Source: Candidatus Delongbacteria bacterium
GTDB lineage: Bacteria; CAIWAD01
Assembly: GCA_041675285.1 (NCBI GenBank)
Contig: JBAYTZ010000005.1
Coordinates: 223,888-287,887, forward strand
Direction of reading: 5' to 3'
Length of the DNA stretch: 64,000 nt
Shown here: positions 7,686-16,536 of the stretch, piece by piece
Position numbering within the stretch: the stretch's first letter is position 1
Layout of the letters: every line of letters begins with the position of its first letter
Program-made: the position numbers and the translations under genes
The notes under the pieces: model-generated
The model's input: only the letters and a program-made list of their open reading frames with translations
Database searches by the model: none
What the model was told of the DNA's origin: nothing

Positions 7686-8966
7686 GTGGATCCTGACCTT
7701 GGCCTCATGCTGAACCTCTTCCTGGAATCCCTGGGCGGCCTGATCCTCGAAATCGGTCCGCTGATGATCTTCGGACTGGCCGTGGCCGGCCTGTTGCACC
7801 TGCTGGTGACCGAGGAGATGGTCCTGCGCCAGCTGGGCCGGCCGGGTTGGCGCTCGGTGCTGCGCGCCACGTCCTTCGCCATTCCCCTCCCGCTCTGCTC
7901 CTGTTCGGTGGTACCGGTGGCGGCCTCCCTGCGCCGCAAAGGGGCCAGCAGCGGCTCCACGGTCAGCTTCCTCATCGCCGCCCCGCAGATCGGCGCCGAC
8001 TCCTTCCTGCTCACCCAGGGCCTGCTGGGCCCCTTTTTCGCCGGCTATCGCCTGCTGACCTCCCTGGTGACGGCCCTAACGGCCGGGCTGATCCTGGACT
8101 GGAGCCGGCTGGAACTGGCGCCCCTGCCGGCGGCGGCGGCGCAGGCCGCGATTCAGCGCCAAGCCTGGTGGCGGGAGTTCCTCCACCATGTGCAGGAACT
8201 GGTGGGCAGCCTGGCCGACAACCTGCTGGTGGGCCTCGGGCTCGCCACCCTGATCCTGGTCCTGCTGCCGGACGGGTGGCTGGGCTCCGTGGACGGATTC
8301 AGTCCCTGGGTCTCCATGCTAGTCATGCTGGCGGTGGGCCTGCCCCTCTACGTTTGCGCCACGGCCTCCACGCCCATCGCCGCGGCCCTGGTGCTCAAGG
8401 GCCTGCATCCCGGAGCGGCGCTGGTCTTCCTGCTGGCCGGGCCCGCCACCAACATGGTCACCATGGTCATGCTCAAGGGCAGCCTGGGCTGGCGCGTCTT
8501 GCTGATCTACCTGGTCACCATCGCCGGCTTCGCACTGGGGGCGGGCTGGCTGTTGGGGATCGTCCAGCCGGACCTGGCCGCGGGGCTGTCCCACGTCCAC
8601 CAGCACGGGGATCCGACGACCTGGTACCAGTGGGCGGGGGCCGGGCTGCTGGGCCTCCTGCTGGCCCGGCACTATCTGGCCCGCTGGCGGCGGCGACGGG
8701 GAGCCTCCGCGGTGGCGCCAGTGCAAACGGAGACGGAGCTGGATTTGAGCGTGCACGGCATGACCTGCGAGCACTGCGCGGGCCGGGTGGAGAAGGCCGT
8801 GCTGGCCACCGGCTTGGTGGACATCCTGCAGCTGGACGTGGGCCAGGGTCGGCTGCGGGTCCGGCTGCGCGCAGGCACGCCCGGCGAGGTGCGGGCGCGG
8901 CTGGCGGCCGTGCTGGCCGAAGCGGGCTACGAGATTCCGGCCGCGGAACCGGCTACAGGCAGCTGA
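7686..8966 (+). CDS. SO_0444-type Cu/Zn efflux permease with C-terminal HMA domain
   Basis: About 420 residues. The body is a two-part permease of the DUF318/ArsP-like class, with around ten hydrophobic helices. It has the characteristic cysteine-rich re-entrant motif IPLPLCSCSVVPVAASLRRKG and its second-half counterpart GLPLYVCATASTPIAAALVLKG. The last ~70 residues are a heavy-metal-associated domain with M-T-C-E-H-C (C361 and C364). This architecture is known from SO_0444-family Cu/Zn efflux transporters of the inner membrane. The start is uncertain: GTG at 7686, or ATG at 7707, which gives the more family-like N-terminus MLNLFLESLGG; neither has a good Shine-Dalgarno. Its 3' end converges on and overlaps a small minus-strand gene by 14 bases. 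Confidence 0.9.
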   Translation: MDPDLGLMLNLFLESLGGLILEIGPLMIFGLAVAGLLHLLVTEEMVLRQLGRPGWRSVLRATSFAIPLPLCSCSVVPVAASLRRKGASSGSTVSFLIAAPQIGADSFLLTQGLLGPFFAGYRLLTSLVTALTAGLILDWSRLELAPLPAAAAQAAIQRQAWWREFLHHVQELVGSLADNLLVGLGLATLILVLLPDGWLGSVDGFSPWVSMLVMLAVGLPLYVCATASTPIAAALVLKGLHPGAALVFLLAGPATNMVTMVMLKGSLGWRVLLIYLVTIAGFALGAGWLLGIVQPDLAAGLSHVHQHGDPTTWYQWAGAGLLGLLLARHYLARWRRRRGASAVAPVQTETELDLSVHGMTCEHCAGRVEKAVLATGLVDILQLDVGQGRLRVRLRAGTPGEVRARLAAVLAEAGYEIPAAEPATGS

Positions 8967-9123
8967 GCACCAGGCTCCAGGCCACGCCCACCACCAACAG
9001 GGTTTGCACCGTGGCCACGGCCAGGTGGCGCGGTCCCAGCACTTCCTCCAGCTCGGGTCCATCCACATCCAGCTGCCGGCGCGGATCGCCGCTGCGCACG
9101 GGGACTTTCAGCAAGTACAGCAT
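8953..9123 (-). CDS. 56-residue single-span membrane protein
   Basis: Read on the minus strand, an ATG at 9123-9121 is preceded by GGAGGTGA (9134-9127), a perfect match to the 16S anti-Shine-Dalgarno with 3-4 bases of spacing. The frame runs 56 codons to TAG at 8955-8953. The peptide begins MLYLLKVPVRSGDPRR, continues with an acidic stretch (DVDGPELEEVLGPRH), and ends in a hydrophobic helix of about 20 residues (VATVQTLLVVGVAWSLVLS). Topology is therefore short cytoplasmic N-terminus plus one C-terminal span. I do not recognise the family. It is convergent with the metal permease, and the tails overlap by 14 bases. The strong ribosome-binding site and sensible topology argue that it is real despite its size. 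Confidence 0.65.
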   Translation of the reverse strand: MLYLLKVPVRSGDPRRQLDVDGPELEEVLGPRHLAVATVQTLLVVGVAWSLVLSCL

Positions 9124-9303
9124 GGGTCACCTCCGGCTGTGTGGATTGCCAGCGCCGTGCCAGATTTTGCTGAGCAGAAATCAGAACTCTCAAGCCAGAC
9201 ATGACTTGAAAAGCGAACCCCTGGGGCCGAGGGGATCCTTCACATGCGCCTGCATGGTGGATATGAGCCACGAACAGCGGGCGGGCAATGTTAGGTTGGC
9301 GCC

Positions 9304-10083
9304 ATGGCATTGGCCGCCACCATTCAGCCGGGCATGCGCGTTCGTCTGCAGGATTTTGAGGGTCCCCTCGATCTCCTGCTCTTTCTCGTCAGCGAAAACG
9401 AGCTGGACATCTGGGACATTCCCATCGTCTCGATCACGCGCCAGTACCAGGAGTGGATGAACGAGATCGGCGAGGTGGACCTGGACACCGCCGGGGACTA
9501 TATCCTGATGTCGGCCACACTGCTGAGCATCAAGGCCCGCCTGCTGCTGCCCCAGGAGCCCAGCCCGGCGGGCGAGGTGGAGGATCCGCGCCGGGATCTG
9601 GCCCTGCGCCTGCTGGACTACCAGCGGCTGCGCGAACTCAGCCAGTCGCTGGCGGAGCTGGAGGAGGAGGGCCGCGAGCTCTGGCCCCGGCGCTTCGTCC
9701 ACTGGGGCGACGTGGAACCTGGCACGCGGGACGACAGCCTGCGCAGCGTCAGCCTGTTCGACCTGGCGCGCTGCTACGCCGAACTGGTGGCCCGGCCCCA
9801 GCGTCCGCGGCACCACGAGGTGGAGCTGTTTCCTTTCACCGTGGAGGATCAGGTGCGCCGGATCCGCGACCAGTTGGGACGCCACAGCCTGCTGCCGCTC
9901 TCGAAACTGCACGAGGAGCCGATGGATCGACCCTTGAACGTGATCAGCCTGCTGGCCGTGCTGGACATGATGCGCCGGCAGGAGCTGTCCGCGCGCCAGA
10001 CCGGCGGCGGCGGCGAGATCTGGCTCTTCGATCCCCAGCGCGCGACGGATTGGCTGGGCCAACTGCGGGATCTGGCCGAATGA
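9304..10083 (+). CDS. scpA: segregation and condensation protein A
   Basis: 259 residues. The kleisin signature LQDFEGPLDLLLFLVSENELDIWDIPI is at residues ~16-42, followed by the helical SMC-neck-binding segment (TAGDYILMSATLLSIKARLLLP). The C-terminal winged-helix part ends at DWLGQLRDLAE. ScpA bridges the SMC head domains in the bacterial condensin complex that compacts and segregates the chromosome. The scpB gene follows with a 4-base ATGA overlap, the usual pairing. An in-frame ATG at 9334 (MRVRLQDFEG) would give a more typical ScpA N-terminus, and neither start has a strong Shine-Dalgarno. The SMC gene is not in this window. Confidence 0.95.
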   Translation: MALAATIQPGMRVRLQDFEGPLDLLLFLVSENELDIWDIPIVSITRQYQEWMNEIGEVDLDTAGDYILMSATLLSIKARLLLPQEPSPAGEVEDPRRDLALRLLDYQRLRELSQSLAELEEEGRELWPRRFVHWGDVEPGTRDDSLRSVSLFDLARCYAELVARPQRPRHHEVELFPFTVEDQVRRIRDQLGRHSLLPLSKLHEEPMDRPLNVISLLAVLDMMRRQELSARQTGGGGEIWLFDPQRATDWLGQLRDLAE

Positions 10084-10883
10084 GCGGGCTGGATCCCCTG
10101 GCGCCGCCGCAGGAGACGGACCACCCCGTCCTGTTTCCGGACGGGGAGGGACTGGAGGAGGCCGGCCTGCCGGAATCCGCCGGTCCGGAAACGGCCGAGG
10201 CCGTGCTTGAGGACGGTCGCGACCTGCTGGAAGTGCTGATCTTCGCCGCCGAGGAGGCCCTGGACACGCCGCGTCTGGCCGCGCTGCTGGAACTCCCGGA
10301 AGCCCGGGTCCTCGAGTTGGTGGAGGCCTTGAACGAGGACTACCGGCGCCAGGGGCGCTCCTTCGAACTGCGCCGGCTGGCCGGCGGCTGGCAGTTGGTG
10401 GCCGGCCGCCGCTACGCGCCGCTGCTGCGCCGCCTGCTCAAGGAGACCGTCCGGCCGCGGCTCAGCCGGGCCGCGCTGGAGACCCTGGCCGTGGTGGCCT
10501 TCCGCCAGCCGGTGACCAAGGGCGAGATCGAGGCTGTGCGCGGCGTCAAGGCCGACGCGGTGATCCGCACCCTGCTGGAGCGCAACCTGGTGCTGATCGG
10601 CGGGCGCAGCGAGGGCGTCGGCCGCCCGCTGTTGTACCGCACGACCCGGGGCTTCCTGGAGGCCTTCGGCTTGGCCAGCCTGCAGGAGCTGCCCCGCTTG
10701 AAGGAAATCCAGGCCTGGCTCAAGGGGCCCCGAGACCGCAGCGCCGACGAGCTGCCGCCGCTGTGGCTGCAGCCCCTGACTCCGCCGGGGACGCCTGCCG
10801 CCGATCCCGCCGTGGCCCAGGATCCCCCCCCCGCGGAGCCCGCTCCGCCGTGGCCCAGCCCTGAGGATTCCCCATGCGACTGA
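10080..10883 (+). CDS. scpB: segregation and condensation protein B
   Basis: 267 residues from the ATG that overlaps the scpA stop; the same frame is open further upstream only as an out-of-frame shadow of scpA. Two winged-helix domains cover about residues 50-215. Hallmarks are LLEVLIFAAEEALDTPRLAALL, ALETLAVVAFRQPVTKGEIEAVRGV and GRPLLYRTTRGFLEAFGLASLQELP. ScpB dimers bind ScpA and stabilise the SMC complex. The N-terminal ~45 residues and the Pro/Ala-rich C-terminal ~40 residues are extensions beyond the conserved core. The gene overlaps the next one (rluB-type) by 10 bases, the common scpA-scpB-rluB order. Confidence 0.95.
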   Translation: MSGLDPLAPPQETDHPVLFPDGEGLEEAGLPESAGPETAEAVLEDGRDLLEVLIFAAEEALDTPRLAALLELPEARVLELVEALNEDYRRQGRSFELRRLAGGWQLVAGRRYAPLLRRLLKETVRPRLSRAALETLAVVAFRQPVTKGEIEAVRGVKADAVIRTLLERNLVLIGGRSEGVGRPLLYRTTRGFLEAFGLASLQELPRLKEIQAWLKGPRDRSADELPPLWLQPLTPPGTPAADPAVAQDPPPAEPAPPWPSPEDSPCD

Positions 10884-11680
10884 ATCGATTTCTGGCCGAA
10901 GGCGGCCTCTGCAGCCGGCGCAAGGCCGACGAACTGATCCGCTCCGGCCAGGTCAAGCTGAACGGCGAAGCCGTGCAGGAACTGGGCGTGCAGGTGGATC
11001 CCGAGACTGATCTGGTGCAGGTGAGCGGCCGCGCCATCCATCCCCCCAGCCGGCGCGTGGTGCTGCTGCTCAACAAGCCCAAGGGCGTGCTCTGCACCGT
11101 CACGGACACCCACGGCCGCCGCACGGTGATGGATCTGGTGGAGCTGGACCTGCGCGTGGTGCCCGTGGGCCGGCTGGACGCCGACTCCACCGGCGCCCTG
11201 CTGCTGACCAACGACGGAGAGCTGATGAACAGCCTGCTCCATCCGTCCAGCCACGTGCCCAAGGAATACATCGTGCTCACTGACCGCGAGTTGACCCCCG
11301 AGGAAATCGTCAAGCTGGCCGGCGGCATCCGGATGGACGGCAGCCGCACCAAACCCTGCGAGATCGAGCGCATCGGCCGGACGGGCAGCCGCCCGCGCTA
11401 CCGGATGGTGCTGACCGAGGGCCGCAACCGGCAGATCCGGCGCATGCTGGACAGCATCGGCGCCCACGTGGAGCGCCTGCACCGGCGCAGCCTGGCCGGC
11501 CTGAGCGTCGAGGATCTGGAACCCGGCCAGTGGCGCGTGCTGCTGGGCAAGGAAGTGGACCGGCTGCGCAAGGCCGTGCGGCTGGCCGCCGAAGCCAACG
11601 CGGGGGACGCCCCCCGGCCGGCGGCCAAACCCGCCCCCACCCGGACGCGCAAACCCGGCGCAGGCCCGCGCCGTGCCTGA
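10874..11680 (+). CDS. rluB: RsuA/RluB-family pseudouridine synthase
   Basis: 268 residues. An S4 RNA-binding domain covers residues 1-~60 (MRLNRFLAEGGLCSRRKADEL). The catalytic domain has the family motif VGRLDADSTGALLLTNDG, with D102 as nucleophile, and the second motif MVLTEGRNRQIRRMLDSIGAHVERL. RluB modifies U2605 in helix 89 of 23S rRNA; RluE, RluF and RsuA are close relatives. The S4 domain and the linkage to scpAB favour RluB. The C-terminus carries an Ala/Pro/Lys-rich basic tail of about 40 residues, common in high-GC homologues. It overlaps cmk by 8 bases. Confidence 0.92.
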   Translation: MRLNRFLAEGGLCSRRKADELIRSGQVKLNGEAVQELGVQVDPETDLVQVSGRAIHPPSRRVVLLLNKPKGVLCTVTDTHGRRTVMDLVELDLRVVPVGRLDADSTGALLLTNDGELMNSLLHPSSHVPKEYIVLTDRELTPEEIVKLAGGIRMDGSRTKPCEIERIGRTGSRPRYRMVLTEGRNRQIRRMLDSIGAHVERLHRRSLAGLSVEDLEPGQWRVLLGKEVDRLRKAVRLAAEANAGDAPRPAAKPAPTRTRKPGAGPRRA

Positions 11681-12341
11681 GCGCTACCAGATCGCCATCG
11701 ACGGACCGGCGGCCTCGGGCAAGAGCACCACGGCCCGGCGGGTGGCCGGCGAGCTGGGAATCCAATACCTGGACACGGGCGCCATGTACCGGGCCCTAAC
11801 CCTGGACGTGCTGCGGCGCGGCCGCTCGCCCAAGGACGAGGCCGGCGTGCTGGCTTGTCTGGCACAACTGGAGCTGGACTGGCGGGCCGGCACGGTTTGG
11901 CTGGCCGGCCAGGACGTGGGCGAGGCGATCCGCGACAACCAGGTCAGCGTGAGCATGGGCCCGGTCTGCGCCCTGCCCGAGGTGCGGGCCTGGATGGTGG
12001 ACCTGCAGCGCCGGCTGGGCAGCCGCGAGAGCACGGTGCTGGACGGGCGCGACATCGGCACGGTGGTCTTTCCCGCCGCGCGCTTCAAGTTCTTCCTGGT
12101 GGCCGATCTGACGGAACGGGCCCGCCGGCGTCAGCGCGAGCTGGCCGGGCGCGGGCTGACGGTTCCGCTGGAGGAGCTGACGGCCGAGCTGGAGCGCCGG
12201 GACGCCAGCGACGCCGCGCGGAGCACGGGCCCGCTGCGCCGGGCCCCGGACGCCGAGTTGCTGGACACCACGCTCCTCAGCCTGGAGGAGCAGACCGGGC
12301 GGATCTTGGAACGCGTGCGGCGGGAGTTGGGGAGGAGCTAG
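11673..12341 (+). CDS. cmk: cytidylate kinase
   Basis: 222 residues from a GTG inside the preceding gene. The P-loop is GPAASGKST (residues 11-19), followed by LGIQYLDTGAMYRA. The CMP-binding region and STVLDGRDIGTVVFP are typical, and the lid region (ERRDASDAARSTGPLRRAPDA) matches the family's RDxxDxxR pattern. The enzyme phosphorylates CMP and dCMP with ATP in pyrimidine salvage. The last base of its stop codon is the first base of the plsC-type GTG start. Confidence 0.96.
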   Translation: MPERYQIAIDGPAASGKSTTARRVAGELGIQYLDTGAMYRALTLDVLRRGRSPKDEAGVLACLAQLELDWRAGTVWLAGQDVGEAIRDNQVSVSMGPVCALPEVRAWMVDLQRRLGSRESTVLDGRDIGTVVFPAARFKFFLVADLTERARRRQRELAGRGLTVPLEELTAELERRDASDAARSTGPLRRAPDAELLDTTLLSLEEQTGRILERVRRELGRS

Positions 12342-12997
12342 TGCGCGCGTCGTATCGCTTCGTGGCCTGGGTGCTGCGCCAGGTCTTCCGGCTGGGCTAC
12401 CGCCTGGAGGTGAGCGGCCTGGAACGGATCCCGCGCCAGGGCAGCCTGATCCTGGCCTCCAACCACCAATCCAATCTGGACCCGCCGCTGATCGGCTGCT
12501 TCTTTCCGCGCGAGATCAGTTTCGTGGCCAAGAAGCAGCTCTTCGAGAATCCCTGGCTGGCCCGGCTGATGCGCCACTTCAACGCGCTGCCGCTGGACCG
12601 CAGCGGCGTGGACCTGCGGGCCCTGCGGGAGATCCGCGCCCGGCTGGGGCAGGGGCACGACCTGCTGGTCTTTCCCGAGGGCACGCGCAGCCGCGACGGC
12701 CGGCTGGGCCAACCGCGGGCCGGCCTGGGGCTGATCATCTCCGCGGCGGAGGTGGACGTGCTGCCCGTCTTGATCCTGGGCAGCCGCAGCTCGCCCGGCC
12801 TGCCCGGCTTCCGACCGGTGATCCGGCTGGAGTTCGGCGCCCCCATCCCGCGTGCCGCGCTGCCCCTGGCCGGGGACCCCGGCGAGCTCGAAGGCCGCGG
12901 CCGCTCCTCGCGCGCCGAGGCGTTGACCCGCGTGGTCTTTCAGCGCATCGAGGCCATGTACGCCAGCGCCAACCCGCCCGACAAGCCGAATCCCTGA
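12341..12997 (+). CDS. plsC: 1-acyl-sn-glycerol-3-phosphate acyltransferase (PlsC-like)
   Basis: 218 residues from a GTG that shares one base with the cmk stop and is preceded by GGGGAGGAG. The acyltransferase motif I is N41-H42-Q-S-N-L-D47 and motif III is F111-P-E-G-T-R-S117. Motif II-like FNALPLDRSGVDLRAL lies between them. PlsC proteins transfer a second acyl chain to lysophosphatidate at the cytoplasmic membrane in phospholipid synthesis. The protein is short and has little of the N-terminal membrane helix, as in many cmk-linked homologues. The substrate could be another lysophospholipid. The cmk-plsC-rpsA neighbourhood is common in bacteria, though here an aminotransferase is inserted before rpsA. 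Confidence 0.9.
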   Translation: MRASYRFVAWVLRQVFRLGYRLEVSGLERIPRQGSLILASNHQSNLDPPLIGCFFPREISFVAKKQLFENPWLARLMRHFNALPLDRSGVDLRALREIRARLGQGHDLLVFPEGTRSRDGRLGQPRAGLGLIISAAEVDVLPVLILGSRSSPGLPGFRPVIRLEFGAPIPRAALPLAGDPGELEGRGRSSRAEALTRVVFQRIEAMYASANPPDKPNP

Positions 12998-13061
12998 GCC
13001 GCGGATTGCGGCTTGGCAGGGCGCGTGTTATCCTCTTCACAGGCAAACCCAGGAGTCTCCC

Positions 13062-14378
13062 GTGGCCCTTCCCTTGACGCGTGAATCCGTGCTGGAGCAG
13101 ATCGCCGGTTTGGGCTACCAGCCGGACCGCCTGGCCATCCGCGAACTCAAGCGGCTGGTGGAGCTGCTGGAACCCCTCGCCGGCGAACCCTTCATCCGGA
13201 TGGAGTTCGGGGTGCCCAACCTGCCCGTGCCCCAGGTGGCCGTGGAAGCGGAGGTCCAGGCCATCCGCGAGCGGGACGCCCAGCGCATCTACCCGCCCTT
13301 CGACGGAATTCCCGAACTGAAAGCCGAGTGCCGGCGCTTCGTCAAGAATTTCATGGGTCTGGACGTGCCCCTGGAGGTCTGCATGCCCACCTGCGGGGCC
13401 ATGCAGGGCGGCTTCGTCAGCCAGTATCTGGGCGTGCGCATGCACGAAGGCCGCGACACCGTGCTCTTCCTCAATCCCGGCTTTCCCGTCAACAAGATGC
13501 AGGCCCGCTTCTTCGGGTTGAAGAGCGACTCCATCGACTTCTACGACCACCGGGGCGACGTGTTGGTCAAAGCCGTGGACGAGCGCCTGGCCCGGGGCGA
13601 CGTGGGCGCCGTGATCTGGTCCAGCCCCAACAACCCGGCCTGGATCAGCCTGACCCAGGACGAGCTGGACGGACTGGCCGAGTGCGGCAACCGCCACGAC
13701 GTGCTGATGATCGAGGATCAGGCCTACTTCGGGATGGACCTGCGCACGGACGTGTTCCAGCCCGGCGTGCCGCCCTACCAGCCCAGCGTGGCCCGGCGCG
13801 GCAAGACCTGGGTCCTGCTGCTCTCCGGCTCCAAGCTTTTCAGCTTCGCCGGCGCCCGGGTGGGCCTGATGGTGCTCAGCCCGGAGCTGGCCACGCGCAG
13901 CTTCCCCAATCTGCTGCCCTATTTCGGCACGGAGCGCTTCCTGCACGCCTTCATCCATGGGGGCATCTACTGCAGCACGGCCGGGGTCAGCCACAGCGGG
14001 CAATACGCCCTGGCCGCCCTGCTGAAGATGGCCAACGACGGCGACCGCGGCTTCCTGGAGAACATCCGCGAATACTGCGCGCGCGCCGCCTGGCTCAAGG
14101 CCTGCTTCCTGCGCCACGGCTTCCAGCTGGTCTACGACAACGACCTGGGCCAGCCCATCGCCGACGGCTTCTATTTCACGGTCTCGCGCCCGGGGCTGAC
14201 GGGGCCCGAACTGCAACTGGAGCTGCTGCGCCACGGGGTCAGCCTGATCACCCTCGGAATCACGGGCAGCTGCCGGACGGAGGGCCTGCGGGCCTGCGTC
14301 AGCTTCACCGACGCCAGCCGCTTCCCGGACATGGAGCGCCGGCTGGCGGCCCTGGCCGCCGAGCAGGAGGCCCGCTGA
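13062..14378 (+). CDS. PLP-dependent class I/II aminotransferase
   Basis: 438 residues from GTG, with AGGAG at 13051-13055. Fold-type I features include RIYPPFDGIPELKAECRRF, the substrate/PLP region SSPNNPAWISLTQDEL, the aspartate motif MIEDQAYFGMD, and the PLP lysine in LSGSK258LFSFAGARVGL. The family transfers amino groups between amino acids and 2-oxo acids. The long insert around CMPTCGAMQGGFVSQYLGVRM and lack of close similarity to AspC or HisC leave the substrate open. It sits alone between plsC and rpsA, 64 bases after one and 248 before the other. An aromatic or aspartate-type substrate would be a guess. Confidence 0.85.
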   Translation: MALPLTRESVLEQIAGLGYQPDRLAIRELKRLVELLEPLAGEPFIRMEFGVPNLPVPQVAVEAEVQAIRERDAQRIYPPFDGIPELKAECRRFVKNFMGLDVPLEVCMPTCGAMQGGFVSQYLGVRMHEGRDTVLFLNPGFPVNKMQARFFGLKSDSIDFYDHRGDVLVKAVDERLARGDVGAVIWSSPNNPAWISLTQDELDGLAECGNRHDVLMIEDQAYFGMDLRTDVFQPGVPPYQPSVARRGKTWVLLLSGSKLFSFAGARVGLMVLSPELATRSFPNLLPYFGTERFLHAFIHGGIYCSTAGVSHSGQYALAALLKMANDGDRGFLENIREYCARAAWLKACFLRHGFQLVYDNDLGQPIADGFYFTVSRPGLTGPELQLELLRHGVSLITLGITGSCRTEGLRACVSFTDASRFPDMERRLAALAAEQEAR

Positions 14379-14543
14379 GTCCCGGGCCCCGCGCCCGCTT
14401 CGCCCCTTCGCCCCGAAATAGCTTTGGGTTGAGCCACTCCGACCCAGCCCAACGCGGCGAAATCGCCTGCCGGGCACTCCGGCGGCTGGACGATCCAAGG
14501 GACTTTCTTTCTCGCTTCGCTTTTCCCGCCCGCGTTCCAATCG

Positions 14544-14549
14544 TATACT
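14544..14549 (+). promoter_or_regulatory. candidate -10 box upstream of rpsA
   Basis: TATACT lies 78 bases before the rpsA ATG in the 248-base gap after the aminotransferase. Seventeen bases upstream the -35 position reads TTTTCC (14521-14526), only half-matching the consensus. A separate promoter for rpsA is expected, but this call is weak. Confidence 0.35.
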
Positions 14550-14626
14550 GTGCGCTTGCCATTTCCGGCATGTCCGGCCGGAGGCGCGACCCAGGGGCGT
14601 AAGCAGTCAACCACAAGGAACCCAAC

Positions 14627-16375
14627 ATGTCCGACGATTCCCGCAAGATCCCCGACGGTTTTGGCGACGAGGCCATTTTCAGCGACGAGTTCAGCTATTC
14701 CACGGAAGAGCGCGACGAGCTGGAGAAGCTCTACGACAAGACCTTCTCGAACAACGAAGAGAACTCCATCACCCGCGGCACGGTGGTCAACATCACCGAG
14801 CGCGACGTGGCCGTGGACATCGGCTTCAAGTCCGAAGGCTGGATTCCCATCGACGAGTTCGAGGATCCCTCCAGCGTCAAGATCGGCGACCCGGTGGATG
14901 TCTTCATCGAGAAGTTCGAAGGCGTGAACGGCGCCCTGCAGCTCTCCAAGAAGCGCGCCGACGTGGAGCGCACCTGGATCAGCCTGAAGGAGCTGGAGAC
15001 CGAAGGCGCGGTGATCGAGGGCAAGGTGGTGCGGCGCATCAAGGGCGGCCTGGTGGTGGACCTGATGGGCATCGACGCCTTCCTGCCCGGCAGCCAGATC
15101 GACATCCATCCGGTGCGCGATTTCGACAGCCTGATCGGCAAGAAGATGGACTTCCGCATCGTCAAGATTAACGACGTGCGCAAGAACATCGTGGTCAGCC
15201 GCAAGGTCCTCATCGAAGAGGATATGCGCGAGATCCGCGACAAGGTCCTGACCGAGCTGGAAGTCGGCCAGATCCGCGAGGGCGTGGTCAAGAACATCAC
15301 CAACTTCGGCGTCTTCGTGGACCTGGGCGGCGTGGACGGACTGCTGCACATCACGGACCTGAGCTGGGGCCGCGTGAACCATCCCTCCGACGTGGTCAAG
15401 CTGGACCAGAAGATCACGGTCAAGGTCCTCAACTTCGACCGCGAGCGGAACCGCATCAGCATCGGCCTGAAGCAGCTGCTCGAGCACCCCTGGAACGACG
15501 TGGAAGCCCGCTTCCCCATCAGCACGCGCGTGGCCGGCAAGGTGGTCAGCCTGACCCGCTACGGCGCCTTCGTGGAGTTGGCCGCCGGCGTGGAAGGCCT
15601 GATCCACATCAGCGAGATGAGCTGGACCCAGCACGTCAAGCACCCGTCCCAGATCCTCTCCGTGGGCCAGGACGTGGAAGTCATGGTGCTAGAGGTCCGC
15701 AAGGACGAGCGCAAGATCAGCCTGGGCTTGAAGCAGACCGAGGCCAACCCCTGGGAAGCCCTGGCCGAGAAGTACGTGGTGGGATCCGTGCACGAAGGTC
15801 TCGTGCGCGACCTGGTGCCCTTCGGCGTCTTCGTGGAGCTGGAGCCGGGCATCGAGGGCCTGGTGCACATCAGCGACCTCAGCTGGACGCGCAAGCTGCG
15901 CCACCCGGGCGAGATGGTCAAGAAGGACGAGAAGCTGCAGGTGCAGGTGCTCTCCTTCGATCGCGACGAGCGGCGCATCGCCTTGGGCGTCAAGCAGCTG
16001 GAGGAGAACCCCTGGGAGTCCTTCGAGCAGCAGTTCGACGTGGGCAGCGAAGTGGAGTGCGAGGTGGCCAAGGTCATCGACAAGGGCGTGGTGGTCACGC
16101 TGCCCCACGGCCTGGAAGGTTTCGTGCCCAACAGCAAGCTGCGCCCCATGGAAGTGGACGGCACCAAGGTGGCTCTGAAGGAAGGCGACATGGCCACCTT
16201 CAAGGTCATCGAGTACGACCGCGACAACAAGAAGGTCATCCTGGCCACGCCGCGCGTGCAGAGCGAGGAGGCCAAGTCGGTGGCCGAGTACACCAAGAAG
16301 CCGGTCCGGGGCGGCGGCGGCGGCGCCATCGCCGACGCGTTCCGCGAAGCCGGCTTCGGCAGCGATCCGGAGTAG
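14627..16375 (+). CDS. rpsA: 30S ribosomal protein S1
   Basis: 582 residues with six S1 RNA-binding domains, at about residues 46-110, 125-200, 211-290, 296-377, 384-464 and 470-545. Domains 3 to 5 carry the canonical pattern GxVxxxxxFGxFVxLxxGxxGLxHISxLSW (for example VKNITNFGVFVDLGGVDGLLH). S1 recruits mRNA to the 30S subunit. The first two domains are degenerate, as usual, because they bind the ribosome rather than RNA. The acidic N-terminal ~40 residues and the glycine run near the C-terminus (RGGGGGAIADAF) are extensions. AAGGAA precedes the ATG. A strong terminator follows at 16398-16431. Confidence 0.97.
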   Translation: MSDDSRKIPDGFGDEAIFSDEFSYSTEERDELEKLYDKTFSNNEENSITRGTVVNITERDVAVDIGFKSEGWIPIDEFEDPSSVKIGDPVDVFIEKFEGVNGALQLSKKRADVERTWISLKELETEGAVIEGKVVRRIKGGLVVDLMGIDAFLPGSQIDIHPVRDFDSLIGKKMDFRIVKINDVRKNIVVSRKVLIEEDMREIRDKVLTELEVGQIREGVVKNITNFGVFVDLGGVDGLLHITDLSWGRVNHPSDVVKLDQKITVKVLNFDRERNRISIGLKQLLEHPWNDVEARFPISTRVAGKVVSLTRYGAFVELAAGVEGLIHISEMSWTQHVKHPSQILSVGQDVEVMVLEVRKDERKISLGLKQTEANPWEALAEKYVVGSVHEGLVRDLVPFGVFVELEPGIEGLVHISDLSWTRKLRHPGEMVKKDEKLQVQVLSFDRDERRIALGVKQLEENPWESFEQQFDVGSEVECEVAKVIDKGVVVTLPHGLEGFVPNSKLRPMEVDGTKVALKEGDMATFKVIEYDRDNKKVILATPRVQSEEAKSVAEYTKKPVRGGGGGAIADAFREAGFGSDPE

Positions 16376-16397
16376 TTCCGGTCCTTCGTCCCTGACA

Positions 16398-16431
16398 GGG
16401 CGGCTCGGGAATGCCCGGGCCGCCCTTTTTT
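16398..16431 (+). terminator. intrinsic terminator after rpsA
   Basis: GGGCGGC-T-CGGG pairs with CCCG-G-GCCGCCC around a short AATG loop, followed directly by six T residues. It begins 23 bases after the rpsA stop. Confidence 0.93.
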
Positions 16432-16455
16432 CTTGGCCCGCGCCTCGGGAAACAA

Positions 16456-16479
16456 CCACAGAGACACAGGGGCACAGAG
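16456..16479 (+). repeat. 8-bp-periodic triplet repeat, ACAG type
   Basis: Three consecutive octamers, CCACAGAG, ACACAGGG and GCACAGAG, share the core xCACAGxG with an exact period of 8 bases. The motif is noncoding and purine-rich, unlike the surrounding genes. Confidence 0.7.
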
Positions 16480-16536
16480 GTGAAGTTGGATTTGGCCGGG
16501 GTCGGGGGAAGGGTCGTCCGTAAATCTCTTTGAACA

